A stretch of DNA of 64,000 bases from Pseudomicrostroma phylloplanum (taxonomy: Eukaryota > Basidiomycota > Exobasidiomycetes > Microstromatales). This document shows positions 44,823 to 57,204 of the stretch, in pieces. How positions within the stretch are numbered: the stretch's first letter is position 1; every line of letters starts with the position of its first letter. The notes under the pieces are model-generated. The model had not been told where the DNA came from. It did not search any database and saw only the letters and a program-made list of their open reading frames with translations. A program made the position numbers and the translations under genes. The stretch covers positions 62,001-126,000 of the forward strand of contig BCHS01000013.1 in the NCBI GenBank assembly GCA_039545275.1, in the 5' to 3' direction.

Positions 44823-45989
44823 TGTGGTCTCAGCATACAGTCGATCTGCTGTCTCTGGTACAACACCAAAAGATAGCAACTGCATACTGTTCATCTCATC
44901 TTCTGTGTCAGTCTATGATCTAGACGTTGTCACGTCTTGAGCAGCGATCGAGATCCCATCTCCGTTCCGACGTCCCTCGGACCCTTGAGAAGATGCGCGG
45001 AAGTGATTGCCAAGGCCACGCGGGCGAGCAGAGGCGGCGGCTGAGCTGAGCTCAATCGACTCGAGGTGCAGGCGCTGAGCTGCACCTCTGATTTCCTTGG
45101 CACTGAGGCTTGGCCTTGGCTCGGAGGCTTTCGCCTGCCCCTCTTCTGTCCCCACGCCCCCTGAGATGCCTTCCCAGTACAGAGGACAGGGTCCTGCGTG
45201 GGGGGGGGAATGAGAGGAGAGGAAGAGAGGTCTCGCTCGGAGGCTCACCCCATGTCGGCTCGGCCTTCGAGGTGCGAAGGCGAAAGCCGTCGTCGTCTTT
45301 CCTCCGTAGACGCAGCCTTGATGATCCTCGGCTCCCTTCTCCGCACCTCTCTCATCCTCGGAGCCAAGAGGCCGATTGACATTGACATCGCCTTTCGCTT
45401 CATCGTCATACCCCCCACATCGGCTTTTGAGAAGTAGCTCCGTGGTCTGTTCATCCGCACAGCCATTCCGTTGCTGAAACCTCGTCGTTGGAACTTACCT
45501 TCGCATTCATCTGGACCTTACGACATACATCCTTCTTTCTCGTCATTCTCTCTCTTGGTCTTTCGGTACCGTGTAATACACCAATTGTAGCTTGCTTTGC
45601 TTTGCTCTACTTTGCTTTGCTCTGCTCTTCCCGTTCAGGCACTTTGCATCCGGCACATCGGCCGTCATCCCCGGACACAGACACGAGATCCGTTCCTGCG
45701 TTTAGCCACTGCCAACGGCAGCCACATCCTCAATCGTCGCAGCAACAAGGTCTTTTGCCACTCGCAGCTCAAGCAGGCTCCGATCCGAGCTTCGTCGCAT
45801 AGCACTTGTCCTACGGCTGAACACCTACAGCGCAAGCCAACACCTCATCGCCTCCTCTCCGGATCCGTGGCGAGTCAGAGCCTGACAGCTGTCCTAAAGT
45901 CGGGCTACTCTCGGTGCTCCACAGAGCAAATCGACCTTACCACCCAGGAGCACCCCGCTCCTCGCTTCACCTCATACGCTAATCCGGCC
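44823..45989. other. intergenic, PPR 3' flank and ADAM-type gene promoter/leader
   Basis: 1167 bp. A G-run (45202-45209) and a TTTGCT-rich stretch (45593-45626) are present. The last ~390 bases are open in the frame of the downstream gene but contain no in-frame ATG, so they are read as leader. No other gene seen. Confidence 0.5.
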
Positions 45990-48946
45990 ATGCGGCTTCA
46001 GTCTGGCTCGAGCCGCAAGCTTTCCGTTCGCCACATCCTCGCTACTCTATGTCTCATTCTCTTCTGTACAACAACTGCACTAGGTGAGCATTGCCCTCCG
46101 CGCCTTCCGTCACGGCGGCAGGCCTAATTGATCAGCGATTTACGCTGACCGCTGACCCGCTTCCTGCTTTCTCTGCTGGTCCATCTCTTCCTCTTGCCCT
46201 TTCAGCCTCCTCTGCACGGCCGAACCCCCTGAAGCGTATAGGCTACGCCACCGATGCATGGATCGACGTTGTCTCAAAGCGGGTACCCACACCTGAGGAT
46301 GCCTCACAATTCCAATGGCCTCGATCAGAAGAGCCAACCTCAGCCGCCTTGCGGAGACGCTCCCCTACCTCTCAGCCACCGCAAGTACGCTCCTCCGACT
46401 CGATCAGATTGAGCGTCCGCGGCTTCGACCAGACCTTCTTTCTCCACCTCGAGCCCAACGACAACATTGTCCCGCCCGAGGGAGCCAAGCTGAAGGTGTG
46501 GCGATACGACGAAGTCACTGGAAAGGATGTGGTCGTGAGGGAGGAAACGGTTCGCAGGCAAGACGTCAGGGCTTTCCACGGCGTGGTCGTCCACGAGAGC
46601 ATCACGACGCAGAGGCTGCGCGAGGATGAGCTGGGCGTGAGCAGGACCCGTATGGGCGTCGACGACGTCGGTGTCATGGGTCCAGCTGCGATTCTCCTCC
46701 TCGATGATGGCGCCATCTCTGGTGTGCCCCGTTTCGAAGGCACGTTTGAGTGGAATGGCAACATCCACACTATCCAGTCCGCGCAGGGCTACAACAAGGT
46801 TCGGCAGGCCCTCGATCCTCGGCCACACAAGCGTAGCTTAGACGAAGACCACCTGATCATGCACCGAAGCTCCGACTTTCTGACTGAGCGGGACATGGTC
46901 GACTTGGGTTTGCAGGAGCAAGCGGACGAGTCTTCTGCCAGCGGATGTTCCTTCAGCGGACACGACTACAACGCCAACAACCCGTTGATTCTCTCCGAGT
47001 CGAACAACTTCAACACTAGTCGCTCGCCGATGGACTTCTTTGCTAAGAGACCGACCGAGTCGCCGTCACTTCACTCCATGATGAGGCGAGGAATGGCCTG
47101 GTGGGACGCCAGCTCCGAGGATCTCTTTGATCGGAGGGACTTCGACTTCCCCTCCGACCTCACCTCACGCTCTTTGCCCTTCTCGTACGAGATGGAGCAC
47201 GAGATGCTCCTGGCTAAGAGGCAAGGCGACGGTCGTGGCTCAAGTGGCAACACCAGTTACGTCAGCACCATTGGCGACACCAGTGGTTGTCCAAATTCCG
47301 CAATGGTCGTTTACGTCGGGGTGGCAGCCGACTGCACATTCACCTCAGACTACAATGGGAATATATCTGCCACTAGCTCTGCTCTGCTCAGCGTCATGAA
47401 CTCCGTCAGCATCATCTATCGGAACACCTTCAACGTCTCCCTCGGAGTCGTGGAGCTCGATGTGCGCGACTCCGTATGCTCGACCAACAACGGCGACGCC
47501 AATTGGAACCAGGACTGTGATGCTTTCACCCTCGATGACAGACTTTCCGCTTTCTCCGAGTGGAGAGGACGTCAAGAACCCAATGGCATCGGAGTGTGGA
47601 CCCTGTTCACTTCTTGCAATTCTGGAGCCGAAGTGGGTGTAGCCTGGTTGGGTACCCTCTGCATGGTCGAGTCCGCCAGCTCTGGAGGAGACACCGTTTC
47701 AGGTGCAGCGGTCAGTGCCTCGAGTGTTCGAGTTTCCCAAGTCGTAGCTCACGAGATCGGTCACGTCTTTGGTGCGGTCCACGATTGCACGGCTGGCTGC
47801 TCCATCAGCGGCAACTTGGCCGTGCAGGGAGGATCTTCTACCTGCTGTCCCCAAAGTAGCGGCAGCTGCAGCGACGGTGGAGCCCACATCATGTCGCCCG
47901 TTGCTTCCCAGTCCACTACGGTCTTCTCGGCCTGCTCCATTGGTAATGTGTGCACCTTGTTGAGCGGAGGACTCAACACCTCGTGCATCGAGACGCAAGG
48001 CCAGCGAGAGACCGTCTCTGCTCAGCAGTGCGGTAATGGGATCCTCGAGACTGCCGCAGGTGAAGAGTGCGATGCCGGACCCGACGGCTCGGCCTGCTGT
48101 ACTACTGACTGCAAGCTGGTCAGTGGAGCAGTGTGCGACCCTTCCTCGAGCGTGTGCTGTCAAGACACTTGTCAATTCGCCTCGAATTCGACCGTCTGCA
48201 GGCCTTCTAAGGATAGCTCAGACTGCGACACGGTAGAGTACTGCTCGGGCACATCGGACGAATGTCCGGCAGATACCTTCCGCGACAACGGGAGCGGCTG
48301 CGGGGATGGTCTCTCCTGCGCCAACGGCCGCTGTACATCTCGAGATCAGCAATGTCAGGCCCAGACAGGCGGATCCGTCTCCTATACCCGCGCTTGCGAC
48401 GCAGGTGGTGACAACTCGTGCTCTCTGAGCTGCCAAGACCCCTCAAGCTCCCTCGTCTGCACCATCTTCCAAACCAACTTCGTAGACGGCACAAACTGTG
48501 GTTCGGGAGGGTACTGTGAAGCGGGCAGGTGCGAGTACGGCAATGGATCCAATGCCTTTACGCGGTGGTACAGGAACAACCTGCGTATCGCTATCCCAGT
48601 CACCATCGTCATCGGGATCATCGTGCTGATCATCCTCGCAGCATTATTCAGGTGCTGCTGCTGCCCGACAGTCGGGTCTAGGCGCAAAGGACGGCGTACC
48701 GCTGCTGCTGGAGGTGCGAGGGGCAACAGGCGAGGCAACACCGCCAGACAGCAGAGGCCGTTTGGTCCTCCCCCGATGCGGCAGATGCCACCGGGGCAGG
48801 GTGCNCCCCCGCCTGTTCCACCTCGCGCATACAACCAGGCACCCTACGAGAGCTATCAGTCTCGTCCGTACCAGCAGGGTGCACCGCCCCACGGAGGAGG
48901 GTGGGTGGACCCGACGGCTTGGAATGGACCGAATGTCAGGCGGTAG
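45990..48946 (+). CDS. ADAM-type membrane metalloprotease (M12B) with disintegrin-like domain
   Basis: Model join(45990..46083,46206..48946), 944 aa, one 122-nt phase-1 intron. The first exon gives a signal peptide (HILATLCLILFCTTTALA). A propeptide (to about residue 360) includes LSVRGFDQTFFLHLEPND, a reprolysin-propeptide-like block. The protease domain holds the zinc site HEIGHVFGAVHDC (about residues 547-559) and, downstream, AHIMSPVAS with the Met-turn. The disintegrin-like region is Cys-rich (CGNGILETAAGEECDAG, CCQDTCQF, DCDTVEYCSG), followed by a Cys-rich segment, a transmembrane helix near 826-848 (IAIPVTIVIGIIVLIILAAL), CCCC just inside, and a Pro/Gln-rich tail. Ectodomain shedding of surface proteins is the known family role. 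One unresolved base (48805) falls in the tail. Confidence 0.92.
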
Positions 48947-49279
48947 AGCACAAGCGCTGCTGGTATCAATCTTGCCAGCAGACTTGAGATGGCATGGACT
49001 TTCTTTTCTTGATCCGACACGCATCAGTTTCTGTATCCTTACTCTACCATCATCCGCATCCGCATCCTCATCGGAACCTCACTCTCTCACGCCTCCCTCC
49101 ACAAGCAACCTTCCCCATGCTCAGCCTCAGACACTGTTCTTCCCACACACTATGACTCTCCTCCTGCCCTTGTGAATACACTATCATTTCCATTGCCTTT
49201 TGCTCGCTTTTCGTCTTCTCTTGCTCCCATTGAGTGTTTCCTTTGAACGTAAAAGAGGCTTACAGAGCGATACCCTACC
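48947..49279. other. convergent 3' intergenic region
   Basis: 3' flanks of the ADAM-type gene and SGD1; no gene seen. Confidence 0.5.
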
Positions 49280-52200
49280 TTACCGCCAATCCATCCGTCC
49301 CCTCCTGTCCGCTTCTTCATACCGATCCTCATCTTCGGCAGCAACACCAGAAGCGAGCGTCTCCCTAACCAGATCAATCGCCCACTTCAACCGGGCATAC
49401 ACCGCCTCGTCCTCCCCTACCAGTTCCCTTAGCCCTCCTGCTCCTTCAGCGCTCTTGCTCCTGCTACCGCTCCTGCTAGTCGCGGTGGCGGTTGCGGTGC
49501 TCGTAGCACTCCACTGCTGGAAGAACCACGCAAGCCCAACGACCAGATCCGGATTACGGAGGAGGGAAGGTCGAAATAGGTTTCGGAGCGGGTGCGGGTC
49601 GCCTGCTCCTTCTCCTTCTGCTGGTGCGCCTGCTTGTCCACTCTTTCCGTTCTTGGTCTTACGACGTGGTAGGGTGAGTGAGGGCGAGTTGGTCTGGGTG
49701 GAGAGGAGGAGGTGCACCATCAGCAAGTGGAGAAAGTGCGTTGAGCGAGGCTTGAGAGTTGAGAAGGAGATGGTCTGATGAGCGCGAGAATAGGAAGGGT
49801 CAAATAGAGAGTGGAAGAAAGTCAGTCGATAGGCTCGCCTGCTTTGCACGTCCGTCCGTGTGGGTGCTACTCACACGAAGGACATTGAGGCCCAAGGCGC
49901 CTTTTGCGATCCACCATCCGTAGCACCTCGCCAGATGCCACATCTTCTGTCTTGCCAACTCTCCCTTCCTCCCCTCTTCCTCCTCTCCCTCATCACCAAA
50001 AGCCCCCTCGTCGTCCAGGTCGTCCTCATCGTCCTGATTAGCAATGACACTTCTCCCTCCCACCTTCCTCTCGCCAATACTCCTCAAATAGTCCCACAGA
50101 CAGAACTGCATCGTCACTTTGACTCCAGCGTCCCTCTTTGCCAGCTCCACACCCACGAGGGAGTAGAAGGGGTTGTACACCTCTTCTCTGCCTAGCACAT
50201 GCAGGAGGACACGAACGATCTCGCGTCGTTGCGTTTCGGAGAGCTTGAGGGTGAGGAGGGACTGAGAGGAGGAGAGGTAGTCTGTTGAGGTGAGGAGGGT
50301 GGAGAAGATTTGACGGCGCGAGGGAGTATTCATGCCGTGTTGCCGGGCAAGGTCGAGGAGAGCTGCTTGGCTCCCGGAGGAGGAATGGGAGTCGTCTTCT
50401 GTGTCCTCTTCGGCTTCCCCGATACGACGCAGGCGGGACTTGGCTGTCACGCCTCTGGCTTCACCAGCGAGCGCCGTGGAGCTCTCTTCACCCACCAGAT
50501 CCCCCTCTTGACCTTTCCATCCCGCGCCTACAAGCCACCACTTGCCCCTCTCCCCTGCCTCCTCGAGATCCCTAAGCACGACGCGCAGGGCTTCGCGTCC
50601 CTTGACCGTGCGCTTCTTCTCCATTCCCGCAAGATACTTCTTGAGCTGCCCGAGCAGCTGAGTGGAAGCGTCATTAGCCTGAGCAGCGGCCGCTTTGGCG
50701 CGGTTGTTCTTGAGGTCGTTGAGCGTCTCGAGCATAAACCTTGTGCGGGTGGAAGAGGAAGAAGCGCTCTTGGCACATTGTTCCGTCGCGAGGGTCACGA
50801 TGGACTTGAGGGAAGAGGCGTCGTCGGAGCGTAGCTGAGGTCCGCAGGTCTTGACGAGCTTCAGCAAGAGTTCCACGTCGAGCTCGGTCATTGCGTTTGC
50901 ATTTGGCTTGCGGATGGTCGAGCTGGAGCCTGAGCCGAGGAACAGCTTGATGAGGTCGTAGATGAGTGGGCAGGCTACTACCTGGAGATTGTATAGGTGC
51001 GCAAGGAGGGTGATGAGATTCGACATCTCCTTGCCGACTTCTGCTTGCTCGTTGGCGGCCTTGCCATTCAGCTCTGCCTGTTGACCGTTGAGGGCATCTT
51101 GATAATACTGGCTCACTCTGCTCACAAGGTCCTGAATCAACCCAGCAGCGAACTCGATGCCAACGACCTTGACCAGTCCAGCGACCAGCCCAGCCTGGAT
51201 CACGACGAAGGTGTCTGTCAGCAGCAGATTGCTGCGAGCTGCAATCGTATCGAGGATGAGCTTCGTGAGGGTCTGGGAGACTTCTGCTCGCGGATTGGCA
51301 GAGTAGATTCCTTCGATGGAGGTGAGGATCGGATCAAGATTGGAATCGCCCAGACGGTTGAGAAGACCTTGGAGTTGACGAGGTAGGTTGGGATTGGAAG
51401 TTGAGGCTGCTGAGGTAGAAGAGGAGGCGGCAGCAGCGGCAGCGGCTGCTCGTGCTGCTGGAGGGATGTAGCGACCTGTAGCAGGTTTGGCAGCAGCATC
51501 CGTAGGTGGAGCAGTACCGTTCGTAGCTGACACAGATGCAGGCGCCTCAACATCCGGCGCTGCCGCTGCTTGGTTCTCTGACCCCGATTCGCTGTCCTCC
51601 TCTTCGCTGTTTCCTTCTTCCTCTGAGAAGCCAGCAAAGTCATCATCCTCATCCTCGTCGTCGCTCTCTTCCTCGTCCGACGGATCTTCGTCGTCTCCGG
51701 TAGAGAGCTCCTCATCTTCGTCTTCGTCTTCGTCTTCGTCTTCGCTACCTTCTTCGTCCGAATCGTCTTGCTCATCATCTTCGCCTTCCTCGTACATGCC
51801 GGGGTAGAAGCGGTCCAGCTCGCCAAAAAGGGCTGTTAGAGAGAGGAGAGACTCTCGTCAGCGTCCTCGGCAGAGCCCAACACGCCTCTCTGTGTCTACG
51901 CAGAGCAACTCACCATCGAGCCCATCCTCATCTTGTCCAGCAGTCTCCTCTTCTTCATCATCACCCCCTCTCTTGCCCTGCCCGCTCTTCTCTTTCCTAT
52001 TGCGACCCAACATAGCCTCGAGCCATGCAATCTCCTGTTCTTCATCTTTCTCCTGCTGGGTCAAGGGCGCTCCTCCCCTGCGTTTCGAGCTCGAAGAGGT
52101 CGTCTTGGGCGGAGGCCGCGAAGAGGTGGCCGAGGACTTGTCGAGGAGACGCTGCAGAGGCGTCTTTTCATCAGCAGCGACGTTCCGCCGTTGCTTGCTC

Positions 52201-52742
52201 GGGTCACTGCCATTGGTCGCTGAGACCGCCGAGGAGGAGGAGGCCTCTATCCTTTGCTTCTTTGGCTTGGGAGGTTCCCTGCTTCTTGGCTTCTCCTCTT
52301 CGCTGGACGAGGTGATGTCTTCCTCATTGCTCTCATCATCGTCATGCTGTCGTCTCTTTCCTTGGCTGACCTGACTGGAGCCATTGAGAGGTCTACCAGA
52401 GGCCTCAGTGCTGCCGTTGGTAGCCTGCCGTCTAGGCTGACTGGAATGAGCAGCAGCATGCTGTCCCCTTCCAGCCTTCTTCTCCTGCCTCTCCAATTTC
52501 CTCGTCTCGGTCCTCCCGAGCGGTCTTCCACCACCTCTCCCGCCTCTGTCATGAGATCTACCTCCTCTACCACCGCGAGAGAATCCTGCTCCTCCTCGAC
52601 CACGCCCTTGTGACTGTCCACCTGCGTCTCGCGCTGCTGGTCCCGGAAGGCCAAGCTCGTCCCGCAGGAGGGCCGGTAGGCGGGTGGTACGAGGGTCTGT
52701 GCGTGATTGGCCACGCCCGCGACCTTGCTTGAAGGGGGCCAT
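49280..52742 (-). CDS. SGD1: nucleolar MIF4G/MA3 protein Sgd1/NOM1
   Basis: Acts in 40S ribosome assembly in the nucleolus. Model complement(join(49280..49774,49875..51832,51914..52742)), 1093 aa, introns of 100 and 81 nt. The N-terminus carries an RGG-rich stretch (residues 35-75: GRGRGG, SRGGRGGRSHDRGGRGGGR), then the family block EIAWLEAMLGRNR and DGLDALFGELDRFY, rebuilt across the splice. A long acidic tract follows, then GRYIPPAARAAAA, a hallmark preceding the MIF4G domain (about residues 424-640: LQGLLNRLGDSNLDPILTSI). The MA3 domain is near 780-930 (RQIFSTLLTSTDYLSSSQSL, REEVYNPFYSLVGVELAKRD). The last exon gives NVLRTISFSTLKPRSTHFLH. Yeast Sgd1 is about 900 aa; the extra length is the RGG and acidic regions. 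It lies head-to-head with UTP7. Confidence 0.93.
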
Positions 52743-53062
52743 GGTTGCGGCGAAGATGATGTACCAGCGCTCTCGTGAAGGTGAGCAGCCGCTGTGAATG
52801 TCAGTGTCTGTATATGCGGTGAGGAGGAGCGGTACGGTGTATGCCTGCCTGCTTCCTTTCCTTTTGGCGGTCAGTGCTGCTTCCACTCGCCACTTCCGTG
52901 TCCCGGTGCGTCAAAATTTTTGGCAGAGGCGGGGCGGGGAAATGGCGGAAGACGCACGGCGTCCTTTCCTTCGTTCGCGCCGTACAGACAGGATCATACC
53001 AAGACCAAGACCATCGCTCATCGTCCTCCTCCTCCTCCCCTTCTCTTCCCCTAACGCTCACC
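52743..53062. promoter_or_regulatory. bidirectional promoter SGD1 / UTP7
   Basis: 320 bp between the start codons of two small-subunit-processome genes. AAAATTTTTGGC at 52913-52924 is very close to the yeast RRPE element. A pyrimidine-rich leader precedes UTP7. Confidence 0.5.
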
Positions 53063-55179
53063 ATGGCGAGCTCAGACCCTTCGTCCAGTAGAGGTCACGC
53101 AGCAAACGGCAGTGGGAAGAAGCAATCCCGCAAGTCCAAGGACGCAGAAGCAGGTCCCTCGGACCAGCTGAACAGCATCCGCTCCCACACCCGCCTCCCC
53201 ACGTCTCTCCAACAGTCTGCTCCCCTCGCTGGCGCACGCCCTCCCAAGTCCCTCTCCCAAACACCAGACAAGAAGCTCCGTGCCAATCTCTCCAGCCAAG
53301 TTCTCTCGCAGCGTAGAGCGAAGGAGCATGCGTTACAGGCGGATAGACTGCTCCATCAGGGTGCTGTGGGAGAAGAGGCAGGGATGATCGAGACGGAGGG
53401 GGTCATGGAGCGGACGGCGAGATTGACGCAGAGGGAGATCAAGGAGGCAGTGGGAATCGAGAGTGCTACGAAATCCTTCTCCCTCGACCTCTCCGGCGGT
53501 AGAGGCGGAGTGGGCTTGGGACCTTACCGCTGCCACTACACGCCCAACGGCAGGCAATTGCTCTTGGCGGGGCGCAGTGGACACCTGGCTTCCTTCGACT
53601 GGCAGACGGGCAAGCTGGGCTGTGAGATCCAGGTGAGGGAGACAGTACGGGACGCTACCTGGCTGCACAACTCCAGCTTCTTCGCCACTGCCCAGAAGAA
53701 GCACGTCTTCATCTACGACTCATCAGGTGTAGAGGTACACAGACTCAAGGACCACATCGATGTGAATCGCCTCGAGTTCCTGCGGTACCACTTCTTGCTC
53801 GCAACGGTCGGCTCGGCAGGTTGGTTGAAGTACCAGGATACCTCGACGGGTCAGCTCGTGACGCAACATCGCACAAAGCTTGGAGCGTGCTCTACCATGG
53901 CGCAGAACCCTCTCACGGCGGTGATCCATCTCGGTCACTCCAATGGAACAGTGACGCTCTGGACTCCCAACATGTCCACTCCGGCTCTCACTCTACTCGC
54001 ACATCATTCTCCTCTCCAGTCGATTGCCATCTCTTCGCGGGATGGAGGCAAAGAGATGTGCACCGCCGGTCTCGAAGGAGGCATCAAGGTCTGGGACTGT
54101 CGCATGTTGGGCAAAGGTCCTGTGCGGGAGTGGGTCTCACGCCGGCCAGCAAACGAAGTCAAGTACTCGCAACGAGGCCTCCTCGCCGCTGCCTGGTCCA
54201 CGCACGTCTCACTCTACAACACATCTGCGCCCCTGTCGGCTAGCACGCGTGCCCCTCCAGGCCCGTACCTCTCGCACAACTTCCCACAATCGGCTCCACT
54301 CTCCCTCGCTTTTTGTCCCTTTGAGGATGTGCTGGGCGTGGGCCACTCCAAGGGCTTCGACTCGCTGTTGATCCCTGGAGCGGGAGAGGCGCGGTACGAC
54401 AGCATGGAACTGGATCCCTTCGAGGGCAAGACGGCGCGCAGGGAGCGCGAGGTGAGGGGTTTGCTGGACAAGATCCAGCCGGATATGATCAGCGTGGACC
54501 CTTCTTTCCTTGGAAGAGTGCAGGAAAATGGAGTGAAAGGGAGGGTGGAGCCGCGCGAGGAAGGCGCGGGTGAGCTCAAGAGTGCTGGGATCCTCAAGGC
54601 GGCCGATGGGACTCCGTTTGCCCGTCTGAGCAGGATGGAGCGGCTGCGCCTCGAGGGTAAGGCGGACGAGGGCTCGGACCGCGCCTTCAAGATGAGCCAC
54701 CTCACCTCGTCGGCTGCAGATGCCGCTGGCCAGGGAAGCGATGATGATGACGACGAGAGCTCTACGGACGGCGAGGGCGTCACTTCCACTACTGCCCCTG
54801 ATGGAACGGTGAGAGTGGGTGCGGGGGAGAAGAAGGAAAAGAAGAAGGCGCGAGGGAGGAATAGCACTATGAAGCGGTACCTCCGTAAGAAGAGGGGCAA
54901 CGTCATTGACCAGAACTCGGTGAGTGGACGCAGCACAGCAGAAGACGGGATGACATCGACACCGACACCGACCCGCTGATCTTCACGTAATGCTTCTATT
55001 CGACTATCTCACAGATCCAAGCTCAAGCCAAGGTGGCAAAAGCCCGCGCGGAGCATGAAGCAAATCAGGAGAGGGCGCAGCGTCGCAAGCGCGGCGAGGT
55101 CGAAGAGGTCGAGAGGGAGGAAAGTGCCCTGGACGTCTTTGGTGCTGGTGCTGGCTCGAAGAATGGCAGGAGGAGATAA
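53063..55179 (+). CDS. UTP7: U3 snoRNP WD-repeat protein Utp7 (WDR46 family)
   Basis: Component of the small-subunit processome needed for 18S rRNA maturation. Model join(53063..54919,55015..55179), 673 aa, one 95-nt phase-0 intron. Seen: KKLRANLSSQVLSQRRAKEH, SATKSFSLDLSGGRGGVGLG and GPYRCHYTPNGRQLLLAGR, then WD blades including GHLASFDWQTGKLG, VRDATWLHNSSFFATAQKKH, VFIYDSSGVEVHRLKDH, NGTVTLWTPNM and GGIKVWDCRMLG. The C-terminal BING4 domain (LSLAFCPFEDVLGVGHSKGF, LIPGAGEARYDSMELDPFEG) is specific to Utp7. The second exon adds a basic coiled-coil end. The frame is open upstream to 52841 but through the promoter; the first ATG of the conserved gene is 53063. Confidence 0.95.
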
Positions 55180-55271
55180 AGAGGGATGTGCAATTATATG
55201 TAGATGTATTGTGTGGTGTAACGATCTTCTACCTTCATCTTTTTTGCAGCGTGGGCGAAGGTCGCCTATGT

Positions 55272-57204
55272 CTACAAGCCCTCGTCCCATACGCTCCTCG
55301 GCACAGACCCCTCCTTATCTTGCCCCCTCGCACTCCCACCCGCACCATACCTCTTCCTCAGCACCTCCAATCGACTCCTATAATCATCTCCACTAACATA
55401 CCCACCACAAAGTCTCCTCTGTCCCACAAACGCGCTCCGTCCATGCAATACTCGATGGTTATCAAAAATAAGACATCTTCCCGGTGTGAGTTGTTCCCAG
55501 TATTCACCCTCGGAGGAGGTGAGGATGGAGTGCCATTTGTTTAGTGCAGAGTAGAAGGGTTCGACTTGGGATTCGGGGAGAGAGAGGACAGAGCGGTCGT
55601 CGTTGTTGTACCGGACCATGACTAGCTTGCCGTGAGCGTGGTTGTGGGAAGGAGTGTGCGTTTGGGCTTCGGCTTCTGAGGCGGTGAGGCCGAGGGGAAG
55701 AGAGGAAGAGGAGGCAGAGGCAGAGGCGGCGGCAGGGTCGAAGTCGTGCTGCAGGATGGGGTACCCAGCCTTGAGCAGCGGCGAGACAAAGGTGTTCTCG
55801 TCACCCGCAGAGTGCGTGGAGATGCGAACGGTGCTGAGCACATCGTAGGCCTCGGGGTGCACATCCTTGAGCACCTTTGCCGCCAGGAACCCATCCACCA
55901 GCAGTGATGCTCCTCCACTCGGGGCAGCTCCGTCCGTAGAAGCCTCGTGGCTCAGGAGGTGAAAGAGCTGCAAGCCAGCAGGATCGGTAAAGTACGTCGT
56001 ATCCGTGTGCGCACCTAGGGCCAGATCCGTGTAGGCTGTGTCTCCGTGGGAGAGGTCAGAGGTGAAGTCCCAGAAACCTCCGTAGTGCGTCTCGCGGATA
56101 AAGGCGATGCGACGGATGAGCTCCTCAGTCGCTTCTGGTGTGGGAGGGACATTGTCTACAAAGGAGAAGCCGTATTGCGACTGCGAGAGCGAGAACAAGG
56201 GGATGAGTGGAGAGATCAGCGGCCTGTAAAGCGCACTCCATCTCTCAGCCAACTGGACTCACAATCTTCTCCAACCAATTCCACACGCCACGATCGTCCT
56301 TCATCACCTCCTCATACCCCACACTCGGGGGATGCGCAGCGACCCCCGAACCCCAGAGCGTCTTGCCAGGTCCGGCAATCTCCTCTTGGTAGGTGATGGA
56401 CTCGGAGTGAGTCTGGTGCAGCGGAGGGGCATAGGAGTTCATCCGGAGCCATTTCCAGGGGTAGAGGGCGGCGTGGGAATCGTGAGAGTTATGAGCAGCT
56501 TCAGGAGAAGAAGAGTCGTGGTGGCTGGGATCCGAGAAGTGGGAGTGGGAATGCTCGAGAGGCCAGAGGATTTGCAGGCCTTCGTTGGTCGCCTCGACTG
56601 AGATCGGTCTGATCTTCGGCGGGATCTACGGCAGGGAAGAGAATGAGCTTGGTAGACTGACTGTAGTTCGCTACGACTGCAAAATACGCACTGCGAATGT
56701 ATTCAGTAGCCGCTGCTTCGTCTTGGGGTGGTAGCAGGTAGGACACCGGCAGTGATCCCTAAGCCAGATATTGTGACTGATGAGATCCGCAAAGGTAATC
56801 TGTATCAGTACCTCCCTCCCCGCTTTCGCGCCTTCTGTACTCTGTCCCATCTTCTCTACTACTCACAATCGGCTCTCAATGCCGCTAGGCCAAGTCACCC
56901 TCACCATTCTCTCGTCGGCCGCAACGCCCGGCAGGCCCGAGCTCGCGGCGTGCGCACCGGCGCTGCCATGGACGTGTGAGCTGCCTCCAGCGTGCTGCTG
57001 CTGAGCCGCATAAGCTTGGCGTGGGACGTTGATACGATTGCTAAAGGAGCGGGTTGGTTGCTGCGCAGAGACGATGGGGCGAGGCGGAGTGCGTGGGAGA
57101 GCGGAAGACGGGCTGCTGGTGTGAAGACGCAGGGCCTGGCTTGTCCGCCGGGGAGCCAGTGAAGACAAGAGACGAGCGGAAGAGGAAGAAGACGAGGCCA
57201 GCAT
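55272..57204 (-). CDS. trimethyllysine dioxygenase (carnitine biosynthesis)
   Basis: Fe(II)/2-oxoglutarate oxygenase that hydroxylates N6-trimethyllysine, the first step of carnitine synthesis in mitochondria. Model complement(join(55272..56180,56263..56625,56692..56776,56867..57204)), 564 aa. The N-terminal ~65 residues are Ser/Arg-rich (SSARLLSSLAPRRTSQALRL), a likely mitochondrial presequence. Exons 1 and 2 rebuild VTWPSGIESRFHNIWLRDHC and the zinc-binding CRCPTCYHPKTKQRLLNTF. The catalytic domain has GFSFVDNVPPTPEATE, THYGGFWDF, the iron ligands in LGAHTDTTYF (about residue 318) and HRVLHGRSAF (about residue 509), and RRLCGGYVSGDDYRSRLEVL. All expected ligands are present. A low-complexity insert (Ala/Ser/His, about residues 410-445) is unusual. 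Confidence 0.94.

Noticed and set aside
45597..45989. Upstream extension of the ADAM-type gene frame
   Set aside because: The frame is open by chance but begins with TTG and has no ATG; the signal peptide starts at the ATG at 45990.
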